Program-made: the position numbers and the translations under genes
Notes under the pieces: model-generated
What the model was told of the DNA's origin: nothing
The model's input: only the letters and a program-made list of their open reading frames with translations
The model's database searches: none
DNA from: Erythrobacter sp. SCN 62-14
Lineage (GTDB): Bacteria > Pseudomonadota > Alphaproteobacteria > Sphingomonadales > Sphingomonadaceae
DNA: 64,000 bases
Direction: 5' to 3'
NCBI GenBank assembly: GCA_001724215.1
Contig: MEDW01000003.1
Location: 1 to 64,000, forward strand
Part shown: positions 37,330-44,559 of the stretch, piece after piece
How positions within the stretch are numbered: position 1 is the stretch's first letter
Layout: each line of letters starts with the position of its first letter

Positions 37330-38372
37330 TGGGGGGGAAGCTCCGCCAGGATGGTACAACCAGCGCCGGGAGCGCTATCGACCTTCAACTCTCCGCCGAG
37401 CAATTCGATCCGCTCACGCATATAGGCAAGGCCAAGCCCGCCTGCACTCCCGCCTGGGCTGAGCGCAGCAGGATCAAAGCCGCGGCCATTGTCGCACACC
37501 CGCAAACGCCACGCGCCAGCCTTGCCGCGATCAAGCCGGACAGTAACCCGTGTGCCCGGCCCGGCATGAGCGACCGCGTTGTTGAGCGCTTCCTGCGCAA
37601 TCCGGAAAAGCGCTGTCTCGATGATCGGTTCGGGCCGCGCTGCGCCGTCGAGTGCAAGTTCGACCTCAAGCCCCTCATGGCCTGCTTCATGAGCAAGTTG
37701 ACCAAGCGCCGGGACCAGCCCGAGATCATCGAGGACCGGCGGACGCATTCCTGCAATCACCCGGCGCAGTTCCTGCACCAGCGCACGAGCCTGATCAGTG
37801 GCTGCCAGAAGATCAACCGGATCGCCATCACCAGCCAGTTCCAGCCGTCGCATCAGCGCAGCCGCCGATTGCGCGACACCATCATGAAGTTCATGGGCAA
37901 TGCGGCTGCGCTCGGTTTCCTGTATGCGCAGCAATTCTCCGAGAAGGCGCACCAGCCGCGCCTCGCGCGCCCGCGCCGAAAGGCTTGCACCGATCAATTG
38001 ACACAGCAGCGACAGCGTCTTGTGGTCTTCGCTGCTTGGCTCGCCGCGCCTGTCCGCCAGCACCAGCCAGCCCGCGCCGCCCTGCCCCCGTCCGGGTGCA
38101 GGCAAGGCTAGAACCAGTTCGCTCGCCCCGCCCTGCGGCTTGCTGGCAGGTGGCAGAACCAAACAACCCCGAGCATATCCGGCAAGATGGGCCGCCCCGG
38201 TGGCCAGCTGCGCTGCTACCTCGTCAAGCGTGTCAGGGGTCGCTGCCGCAAGCGCCTGCCCGGCCTCGACCAGAACGCGCAGGCGCGCAGCGCGTGCCTC
38301 GGCTGCGCGATAAAGCGCCCGCAGGTCAGCGGTGTTCTCAGGCATACCCGCAGAAGAAGAACCGGAAGTCAT
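37326..38372 (-). CDS. NarX-type sensor histidine kinase with GAF-like domain (HisKA_3)
   Basis: 348 residues, without a signal peptide or clear membrane helices, so cytosolic. A GAF-like sensor region (about 30-140) is followed by the HisKA_3 dimer/phosphorylation helix with ELHDGVAQSAAAL (phospho-His) and an ATPase domain (NNAVAHAG, DNGRGFD, GGLGLAYMRERIELLGG). It pairs with the downstream NarL-type regulator. A second in-frame ATG lies at 38345. Signal unknown. Confidence 0.9.
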   Translation of the reverse strand: MTSGSSSAGMPENTADLRALYRAAEARAARLRVLVEAGQALAAATPDTLDEVAAQLATGAAHLAGYARGCLVLPPASKPQGGASELVLALPAPGRGQGGAGWLVLADRRGEPSSEDHKTLSLLCQLIGASLSARAREARLVRLLGELLRIQETERSRIAHELHDGVAQSAAALMRRLELAGDGDPVDLLAATDQARALVQELRRVIAGMRPPVLDDLGLVPALGQLAHEAGHEGLEVELALDGAARPEPIIETALFRIAQEALNNAVAHAGPGTRVTVRLDRGKAGAWRLRVCDNGRGFDPAALSPGGSAGGLGLAYMRERIELLGGELKVDSAPGAGCTILAELPPQ

Positions 38373-38410
38373 GCCACCTTGCTAGACCGCCCAAACCGCT
38401 TTGTCATACG

Positions 38411-38444
38411 CCATCCGGCATAGGTCATTACGCTTGCCGGATGG
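38411..38444. promoter_or_regulatory. Inverted repeat CCATCCGGCA-N14-TGCCGGATGG in divergent promoter region
   Basis: A perfect 10-base dyad with a 14-base spacer lies between the divergently transcribed kinase operon (start 38372) and the carbonic-anhydrase-like gene (start 38512). Its position suggests an operator serving one or both, possibly for the NarL-type regulator, but a hairpin in RNA cannot be excluded. Confidence 0.45.
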
Positions 38445-38511
38445 CTGACGCGCGTCTGCGCAGAAACAGCCAGATCCATGATCACTATTCACCCTGTCAT
38501 GGAGAAACACT

Positions 38512-39105
38512 GTGTCCAAAAAACTTTTCGCATTGCTCGCCGCAGCCAGCCTGCCCGCACTCGCCGCCTGCAACCAAACAGAAGACAGCGCCAAAGCCGC
38601 GCCCACAGAGGCAATGCTGCAATACAGCGCCAACTGCATCACTGAAAAAGACATCGTCGATGCCCAGGTGGCCTGGGGCGATGGCATCATCAAGATCGGT
38701 GAAGTCTTCACCGCAGGCGGCGACTATCGCGAGGCTGCCGCCAAGCACATCGATGACTTCTACGGCTATGATCTCAGCCTGGTGCTGTTCAAGCCGACCC
38801 TTGCCTCGGTCGAGCAGTTCCGCGCGTCCTTTGATGGTGCGCTGTCCTATTTCGTCGGCGGCAATCCGTCATTCCCTGAAGACAAGGGCTTTGCGATCAC
38901 TCCGTGGACCAAAGTGCGCTGGCAGAACGCCGGGATCATCAACAACAGCTGTTATATGGCGATTGCCATGGGCAATTACTTCTTCACCCCGGCCAATGGC
39001 GGTCCGGAGACCAAGGTGGAATACAACTTCGGCTACGTAAAAGACGCCGAGGGCAAGATCCGGATCGTTTCGCACCATTCCTCGTTGCCGTTCAACGGCA
39101 GCTGA
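38512..39105 (+). CDS. Lipoprotein of the COG4337 type, candidate iota-class carbonic anhydrase
   Basis: 197 residues. The signal peptide ends in a lipobox (LPALAAC, Cys20), so the protein is a periplasm-facing lipoprotein. The rest is one alpha+beta-barrel (SnoaL/CMM-like) domain. The C-terminal strand IVSHHSSLP (HHSS at about 188-191) matches the hallmark I know from the COG4337 proteins shown to be metal-free iota carbonic anhydrases in algae and bacteria; NSCYMAIAMGNYFF is the neighbouring strand. No zinc-ligand pattern of alpha, beta or gamma classes is visible. CO2/bicarbonate interconversion in the periplasm is the inferred role. Such genes have been mis-labelled phosphoribosyl-AMP cyclohydrolase. 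Confidence 0.65.
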   Translation: MSKKLFALLAAASLPALAACNQTEDSAKAAPTEAMLQYSANCITEKDIVDAQVAWGDGIIKIGEVFTAGGDYREAAAKHIDDFYGYDLSLVLFKPTLASVEQFRASFDGALSYFVGGNPSFPEDKGFAITPWTKVRWQNAGIINNSCYMAIAMGNYFFTPANGGPETKVEYNFGYVKDAEGKIRIVSHHSSLPFNGS

Positions 39106-39130
39106 CAGGCTCGTCGCTTCCTCATGAGTT

Positions 39131-39164
39131 GTGCAGGCCGCGCCCGAACAAGCGCGGCCTGCAC
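39131..39164 (+). terminator. Perfect 13-base-pair hairpin after the carbonic-anhydrase-like gene
   Basis: GTGCAGGCCGCGC and GCGCGGCCTGCAC flank an eight-base loop, 25 bases after the stop. There is no T-run beyond it, so it would be an atypical terminator or a transcript-stabilising hairpin between this gene and the DUF2490 gene. Confidence 0.6.
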
Positions 39165-39201
39165 GCTCAATCCCTGACCTGACATTTCCGAAAGTTCTGC
39201 C

Positions 39202-39894
39202 ATGCCAACCTCGCTCCTTTTGCGCACTGGGCGCCGCGCCATGCTCGGGCTTGCCCTGCTTGCCGGATTGGCTGTCCCTGCCCAAGCCAGCGAAGAGGAT
39301 TTCAACCTCTGGCTCGGGCAATTTGCAACCATCAACACCAGCGACAAGGTCTATGTCAGGCTGGAAGCGCAGGAACGTTTCACCAATGACGCAGATCGGC
39401 TGGGGCAATTGCTGCTGCGTTCGCTGGTGGGCTATCGGCTTAATGATAATGTCAATATTGGCGCAGGCTATGCCTATATTTTCACCGATCCGGTTGGGCC
39501 GGTCGAACTGAACGAGCATCGGCTCTATCAGGAATTAAACGTTCGTCTGCTGAGAACTGCTGGCGGTTTGACCCTGGACTCGCGCACCCGGCTCGAACAA
39601 CGCTTTTTTGAGGAGCGCGACGGCACCGCCTGGCGTGTGCGGCAGTTCGTCCAGCTGCGCGCGCCGATAACAAAACACAATCGACTGGTCGCCTTCTCCG
39701 AACCCTTCATCGACCTCAACCAGACCAGCGTGCAACGCGGCGGCTTGTCGATCTGGCGCAATTTCGCAGGCATATCGGTGCCGCTGACCAAAGGAGTCGA
39801 GATCGTGCCGGGCTATCTCAACCAATATGTCGTGCGTGACGGGCCCGACCGGATCGATCATACGGCAAACATCAATCTGTTCATGAATTTCTAG
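39202..39894 (+). CDS. DUF2490 outer-membrane beta-barrel protein
   Basis: 230 residues with a signal peptide cut near PAQAS-EE. The body is a series of amphipathic strands (LWLGQFATINTSDKVYVRLE, then RSLVGYRLNDNVNIGAGYAYIF) ending with Phe (NINLFMNF), a classic outer-membrane barrel end. The WxxQERF-like LEAQERFTND and the HRLYQELN segment mark DUF2490. The function is unknown; porin- or lipase-accessory-like roles have been guessed for relatives. It follows the carbonic-anhydrase-like gene by about 100 bases, with a hairpin between. Confidence 0.82.
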   Translation: MPTSLLLRTGRRAMLGLALLAGLAVPAQASEEDFNLWLGQFATINTSDKVYVRLEAQERFTNDADRLGQLLLRSLVGYRLNDNVNIGAGYAYIFTDPVGPVELNEHRLYQELNVRLLRTAGGLTLDSRTRLEQRFFEERDGTAWRVRQFVQLRAPITKHNRLVAFSEPFIDLNQTSVQRGGLSIWRNFAGISVPLTKGVEIVPGYLNQYVVRDGPDRIDHTANINLFMNF

Positions 39895-39948
39895 CCGGCC
39901 AGAGATTGGCAGCTGATACTCAAGCTCGTTGAGCTTCGCTCATACCTC

Positions 39949-40019
39949 CCACCCCACCTCCCTGCCCGGCCACCAATGATACCAATAGGGTATGGTGGCC
40001 GGGCAGGGAGGCGGGGTGG
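39949..40019. repeat. Large palindromic intergenic repeat, copy 2
   Basis: Two 27-base arms with a single mismatch (left arm from CCACCCCACCTCC, right arm ending GGCGGGGTGG) enclose a 17-base loop that itself holds ATACC...GGTAT. It is nearly a continuous 71-base hairpin, located between a gene and the convergent TPR gene. A diverged copy sits at 33700-33774. The remainder of the 296-base gap (39895-40190) has only a small AAGCTC-GTT-GAGCTT hairpin near 39922 and no ORF worth calling. Confidence 0.88.
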
Positions 40020-40190
40020 AAGGCGCATGGGTTCACGCCAGTGAACCTTGGTATGACGTGGAGCCTGCCTGCTGCCGGAAGGCCGTATAACCCACCCTGC
40101 CCAGCCATGCGGGTGGCCGATTGGTGACGCATTGATTGGCAGGGCAGAGGAAGTCCGTATCTGCCCCACGCAGTGGGTCCGAGTCCTTGG

Positions 40191-41114
40191 CTATTTCACG
40201 CCCAGAGCTTCTGCCTGCCGCCGCAGCTCAGCCGCTTCACCCGGATTGGCGCGGATCGCTGCCTCAAGCGCAGCCTTCGCCTTGGCAGGCTCTCCCAGCG
40301 TCATGCGACTCCTTATCAGCATCACCCAGCCATCGAGGTTGCCGGGGTTCTGCTGCAGCCGCGCTTCAAGCTGGGCGACCATGCCTTGCGCCATTTCGCG
40401 CTGCTCGGCAGGGCTCATGCTGCCTGCCGCCGCCATCTCAGCGGCGCTTGGCCCGCGCACTGCCGGCAGGCCTGCGCCGCTGGGGGAAGCACCCGCACTG
40501 CGCCGCTCATTGGCAGCGGCAATCCGGGCAGCGACTTCAATGCCATTTATCTGTCCAACCTGCTCGATGGTGCGCACCAGGTCAGATTCCCACGGCGCGC
40601 CGGGAGGGGTATCGGCCAGCAACGCCAGCCATGCGGCAATGGCGCCTTGGTGATCCTTGTCGAGATCCTTCTTCACCGCGAGAAAATAGCGCGCGCGGGC
40701 ATCCTTGGGATCAAGTGCCACAGCCTTTTCGAAAGCCGCCAGCGCCTCTGACGGCAAAGGATCGCGCGCGCTTGCCATCACCAGTGCCTCACCCAACGCC
40801 GACCACAGCGCGCTTTGCTGGTCATCGATGGCCAGTGCGCGGGTATAGGCCTGCGCCGCCGCGGCAAATTCGCTGCGTTCAAAATGAGCAAAGGCCAGAT
40901 TGCTCCACGCGCGTGGATCATCGCTCGAAGCCTCGGCAAGCGTGCGCAGTTGTGCAAGATCAGGCTCGCCCTCGCCCTGCGAGCCGGCGACAGGCGCTGT
41001 TCCGCCTGTGCCTTCATAAATGTTGTAACCAATCGAAGCCGCCGCCAGCACCAAAGCTGCGCCCAGCAAATACCAGCCGAGCCGATTTGTGCCGTTTTGT
41101 GTCTCGCTATCCAT
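40191..41114 (-). CDS. CcmI/NrfG-like TPR protein for c-type cytochrome maturation
   Basis: 307 residues. One N-terminal membrane helix (about 12-32, RLGWYLLGAALVLAAASIGYN) anchors a periplasmic TPR region: DPRAWSNLAFAHFERSEFAAA, QSALWSALGEALV and NLDGWVMLIRSRMTLGEPAKA-type repeats. CcmI/CcmH/NrfG proteins hold apocytochrome c for the haem lyase. Standing divergent from an operon of multihaem cytochromes, a dedicated role in their maturation is plausible. ATG 41114 is chosen; the frame extends to 41150 without a better site. A general TPR scaffold is the alternative. Confidence 0.75.
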   Translation of the reverse strand: MDSETQNGTNRLGWYLLGAALVLAAASIGYNIYEGTGGTAPVAGSQGEGEPDLAQLRTLAEASSDDPRAWSNLAFAHFERSEFAAAAQAYTRALAIDDQQSALWSALGEALVMASARDPLPSEALAAFEKAVALDPKDARARYFLAVKKDLDKDHQGAIAAWLALLADTPPGAPWESDLVRTIEQVGQINGIEVAARIAAANERRSAGASPSGAGLPAVRGPSAAEMAAAGSMSPAEQREMAQGMVAQLEARLQQNPGNLDGWVMLIRSRMTLGEPAKAKAALEAAIRANPGEAAELRRQAEALGVK

Positions 41115-41222
41115 CAGACAAGCGCTAGCAGTGCGCGCAGCAACCGGCAATTCGCACTGGCAAAGGTGCGCGTTTTCTTTATGCTGCTCTTAGGCACAAT
41201 TGGGTCCAGAGGGGGGGATCGA

Positions 41223-43676
41223 TTGTCGGACTTGTATAAAGTCGCCATAATTGGATCAGGCCCTGCCGGATTGAGCGCTGCGGCGCGCGCGGCGGCAATT
41301 GGCATGAGCCATGTGCTGATCGAAAAAACCGATCACCTCTCCGACACGATCTTCAAATACCAGAAGGGCAAGCACGTCATGGCAACGCCCGCCAATCTGG
41401 TGCTCAGAAGCGATCTCGATTTCGACGCGGGCAAGCGCGAGGCGATCCTTGGGACGTGGGACGAACAGATCGCCACGGGGCGCGTGAACGTAAAACTCAA
41501 CGCCGAAGTGACCAAGGTCGAAGGCGCAAAAGGCAATTTCGCGATCCACTTGCGCAGCGGCGAAGTGGTGGCAGCTGAAGCCATCGTGCTCGCCATTGGC
41601 ACACAGGGCAATCCCAACCGGCTGCGCTGTCCGGGAGCGGATTCGCCGATGATCCAGTATCAATTGGATGATCCGGGCGAATATTTTGATGAACACATCA
41701 CCGTGATCGGATCGGGCGATGCGGGGATTGAAAATGCGCTGGGTCTGGCAGCTGACCCGGCGCAGCGCAATGTGGTGACGATCCTCAACCGCTCGGCTGA
41801 TTTCGCCCGCGCCAAGGCGGCGAACGTGGCGCTGCTCGAAGAAGCCGAACGCGAGGGGCGCATCTTTGTGCGGCGCGAGACGACACCTGCCGAAGTTCGG
41901 GACGGCGAATTGCTGCTCGACACCCGCGACGGGCAGGAGGCGATTCCCTGCCAGCGCATCATCGCACGCACCGGCTCGCAGCCACCGCGCGGCTTTGTGG
42001 AGGCCATGGGCATCGAATTTTCGAGCAGCGAACCCGGTGCCTTCCCCAAGCTTTCGCCCGTGTTCGAAACCACCACGCCCGGCATCCATGTGATCGGCGC
42101 GCTGGCGGGCTATCCGCTGATCAAGCACTGCATGAACCAGGGCTATGATGTGATCGAGTTCCTGAACGGGAACGCTGACTTGAAGCCCGCCGATGAGCCT
42201 ATTCTGGCGGAGAAATTCAATCACCTTCCCGGCAATCGCAACGTGGATGAATGGCTCGGCGTGTTTGGCGACAATATCGGCATTCTGGCCGATCTTTCCA
42301 CCCTGCAGCTGCGCGAATTGATGCTCGATTCCACGGCTCACGCCTATGAGCCGGGCGACGTGATTTTCCGCCGCAACGAGCCGGGTTCCTCGATGTTCGC
42401 GATTGCCGAAGGCTCGGTCGCGGTTGAAGTCAGCCCGCATGATCCCTCGATCACTGTGCCGATCGAACAGGGCTCGATCTTTGGCGAGGTGGGCCTGATT
42501 TCCGGCCGCCGCCGGGGTGCGACGGTGCGCGCGGCGGAGCCTGTCATTGCGCTCGAATTGTCGCGCACCGCAGCGCTGAAATTGCTGGCAACCTCGCCGG
42601 GAGCAGCGCGCGCGGTCACCGCGATTTCGATTGAACGCCAACTGCTCCAGATGTTCGGTTCAGGCCTCACCCGCGAAGATGTCGCGCCGCTCGTCGCCAG
42701 TGCAGAAGTGATGCAGGCGCGCGCGGGCCAAGTGATCGTCACTGAAGGGGCGGATGACAAGGACATCTTCATTATCCGGCGCGGGTCGATGATTGTGGAG
42801 AAGGAAATCGGCGGCAAGCCGGTGTTCCTCTCTTACCTGCCCGCTGGTTCCTATTTCGGCGAAATGGCGGTGATCGATGGTTCAGCCCGCACCGCCACGG
42901 TGAAAGCCGCGATCAAATCCGAGGTGATCCGACTGCCGGGCGACGGGTTTCTAGCGCTACTCGATAAAAACCCGGCGCTGCGCGAAAAGGCGCTGGCCGA
43001 CATGGCGGGGCGCCGCGCCACCAACGCCTTTATCGAGAGCCGGAAAGGCGATTTCACCGGCGCGGTTGATCTCTACTCCGAAACCGCCGCCTTCCTTGTC
43101 GACAACGGCATTGGCGAGGCAACCGATGTGCTGCTCATCGATGAAAAACTCTGCATTGGCTGCGACAATTGCGAGAAGGCCTGTGCCGACAGCCATGATG
43201 GCCTCTCCCGGCTCGACCGCGAGGCCGGGCGTTCCTACGCCCATCTCCATGTGCCGACGTCATGCCGCCACTGCGAGCATCCCCATTGCATGGCCGATTG
43301 CCCGCCCAATGCAATCCACCGCGGCCCGGATGGCGAGGTGTTCATCGATGAAACCTGCATCGGCTGCGGCAATTGCCAGCGGAACTGCCCCTATGGCGTG
43401 ATCCGCATGGACGCAAAGCCGCCGAAAAAGCCGAGCCTCCTCCAATGGATGCTGTTTGGCGCGGGCCCCGGCCCGGGCGAGGCGCCCTATGGCTGGCGCA
43501 AGAAGGAAGCGGCCAAGCAGCAAATGCCGGAGGCCAAGCTCGCGATCAAATGCGATATGTGTTCCGGCATTGATGGCGGCCCGGCCTGTGTGCGCGCCTG
43601 CCCGACGGGCGCGGCCATCCGTGTGAGCCCCGACAAATTCCTCACCTTCACCAAGCTCACCGAGGATGTGGAGTAA
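41223..43676 (+). CDS. Fusion: FAD/NAD(P) oxidoreductase + two cyclic-nucleotide-binding domains + four-cluster ferredoxin domain
   Basis: 817 residues from TTG 41223, right after GAGGGGGGG (alternative ATG 41181). Residues 1-340 form a flavoprotein with FAD site GSGPAGLSAAARAA and NAD(P) site GSGDAGIENALGLA; no CxxC disulfide is present. Residues about 358-470 and 481-600 are two CRP-type cyclic-nucleotide-binding folds. Their phosphate cassettes read FGEVGLISGRRRGATV and FGEMAVIDGSARTATV, the second near-canonical. Residues about 635-815 have sixteen cysteines in four ferredoxin-like groups (CIGCDNCEKAC, CRHCEHPHCMADC, CIGCGNCQRNCPYG, CDMC-x7-CVRACPTG), as in DmsB/PsrB electron-transfer subunits. 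It likely moves electrons from NAD(P)H to the membrane protein encoded next, under cAMP/cGMP control. No export signal, so cytoplasmic. Confidence 0.9.
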   Translation: MSDLYKVAIIGSGPAGLSAAARAAAIGMSHVLIEKTDHLSDTIFKYQKGKHVMATPANLVLRSDLDFDAGKREAILGTWDEQIATGRVNVKLNAEVTKVEGAKGNFAIHLRSGEVVAAEAIVLAIGTQGNPNRLRCPGADSPMIQYQLDDPGEYFDEHITVIGSGDAGIENALGLAADPAQRNVVTILNRSADFARAKAANVALLEEAEREGRIFVRRETTPAEVRDGELLLDTRDGQEAIPCQRIIARTGSQPPRGFVEAMGIEFSSSEPGAFPKLSPVFETTTPGIHVIGALAGYPLIKHCMNQGYDVIEFLNGNADLKPADEPILAEKFNHLPGNRNVDEWLGVFGDNIGILADLSTLQLRELMLDSTAHAYEPGDVIFRRNEPGSSMFAIAEGSVAVEVSPHDPSITVPIEQGSIFGEVGLISGRRRGATVRAAEPVIALELSRTAALKLLATSPGAARAVTAISIERQLLQMFGSGLTREDVAPLVASAEVMQARAGQVIVTEGADDKDIFIIRRGSMIVEKEIGGKPVFLSYLPAGSYFGEMAVIDGSARTATVKAAIKSEVIRLPGDGFLALLDKNPALREKALADMAGRRATNAFIESRKGDFTGAVDLYSETAAFLVDNGIGEATDVLLIDEKLCIGCDNCEKACADSHDGLSRLDREAGRSYAHLHVPTSCRHCEHPHCMADCPPNAIHRGPDGEVFIDETCIGCGNCQRNCPYGVIRMDAKPPKKPSLLQWMLFGAGPGPGEAPYGWRKKEAAKQQMPEAKLAIKCDMCSGIDGGPACVRACPTGAAIRVSPDKFLTFTKLTEDVE

Positions 43677-44548
43677 TGGCGAGCCGCGCATCCGGCGCTG
43701 GCAAAAGCCGCTTTAGCCGTGACGAGGCGCGGCGCGATTCCGATCATGTGAGCTTCCTCAAACACCGCCGTTTCCGCTGGCTGTGGATTGCGCTTGTCCT
43801 GAGCGGCACGGCGGTGCTCGCCTATGCGCTGATCGATCAAGAGCCGCGCCCCAATGGCGGGACATGGCTTGGCTATACGCTCGGCACCATCGGCGTGCTG
43901 CTGATCCTGTGGCTTTCGCTCTTGGGTGTGAGGAAGCGCCACATCACCACCGGCGCGTGGAGCCTCAAGGCGTGGACATCGGCCCATGTCTATCTCGGCC
44001 TCTCGCTGATCGTGATCGGGACGCTGCACACCGGGTTTCAGGTGAGCTGGAATGTCCACACGCTCGCCTATGTGTTGATGATGGTGGTGATCTTGTCGGG
44101 CATCTGGGGGGTGATCGCCTATGCCACCTTGCCCGCGCACCTTTCTGCCAATCGCCGCGAAATGACACGCATCGAAATGCTCGATGCGCTCGCGGCACTG
44201 GATCGCCAATTGGATAGCGCCGCGCAGCCGCTCGAACGCGCCGAGGCCGACCTGGTGCTGGCAACGCTCACGCAAGATATCTTCCACGGCGGCGCATGGG
44301 GGCGGCTTACCGGGAGCTATCCGGCTTGCGCCACTGCCCGCGCGCTCAAGGCCATCGGGACGGGCGATGAAGCCCACGCGCGCGTCCATGCCCTGCTGGA
44401 TAAACGCCGCGAACAGCTCGCCCAGATCCGCGGTTACTTGCGGATCAAGGCGCTGCTGGAAATCTGGCTGTTCCTCCACATCCCTGCCACCATTGCCCTG
44501 ATCGCGGCGCTTATCGCGCACGTCATCAGCGTGTTCTATTACTGGTGA
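43676..44548 (+). CDS. Five-helix membrane b-type cytochrome with ferric-reductase/NOX-like H-X13-H pairs
   Basis: 290 residues. Helices lie at about 33-54, 62-86, 100-120, 124-150 and 260-288. Helix 3 has H-x13-H (HVYLGLSLIVIGTLH) and helix 5 has H-x13-H (HIPATIALIAALIAH), the spacing used to stack two haems b between two helices in NADPH oxidases and ferric reductases. A roughly 100-residue cytoplasmic loop, rich in charged helices, separates helices 4 and 5. It has no flavin domain of its own; the preceding gene could supply flavin and Fe-S clusters. Role inferred: transmembrane electron transfer to the periplasmic cytochromes. The start overlaps the previous stop. Confidence 0.8.
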   Translation: MASRASGAGKSRFSRDEARRDSDHVSFLKHRRFRWLWIALVLSGTAVLAYALIDQEPRPNGGTWLGYTLGTIGVLLILWLSLLGVRKRHITTGAWSLKAWTSAHVYLGLSLIVIGTLHTGFQVSWNVHTLAYVLMMVVILSGIWGVIAYATLPAHLSANRREMTRIEMLDALAALDRQLDSAAQPLERAEADLVLATLTQDIFHGGAWGRLTGSYPACATARALKAIGTGDEAHARVHALLDKRREQLAQIRGYLRIKALLEIWLFLHIPATIALIAALIAHVISVFYYW

Positions 44549-44559
44549 GGGGGCAGGCG

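Noticed and set aside
38512-39105. Phosphoribosyl-AMP cyclohydrolase
   Set aside because: HisI enzymes are cytosolic with different metal-binding motifs; this is a lipoprotein with a SnoaL-like fold.
40815-41222. N-terminal extension of the flavin/Fe-S fusion to ATG 40815
   Set aside because: Runs antisense through the CcmI-like gene and lacks family similarity; the fold begins at about 41223.
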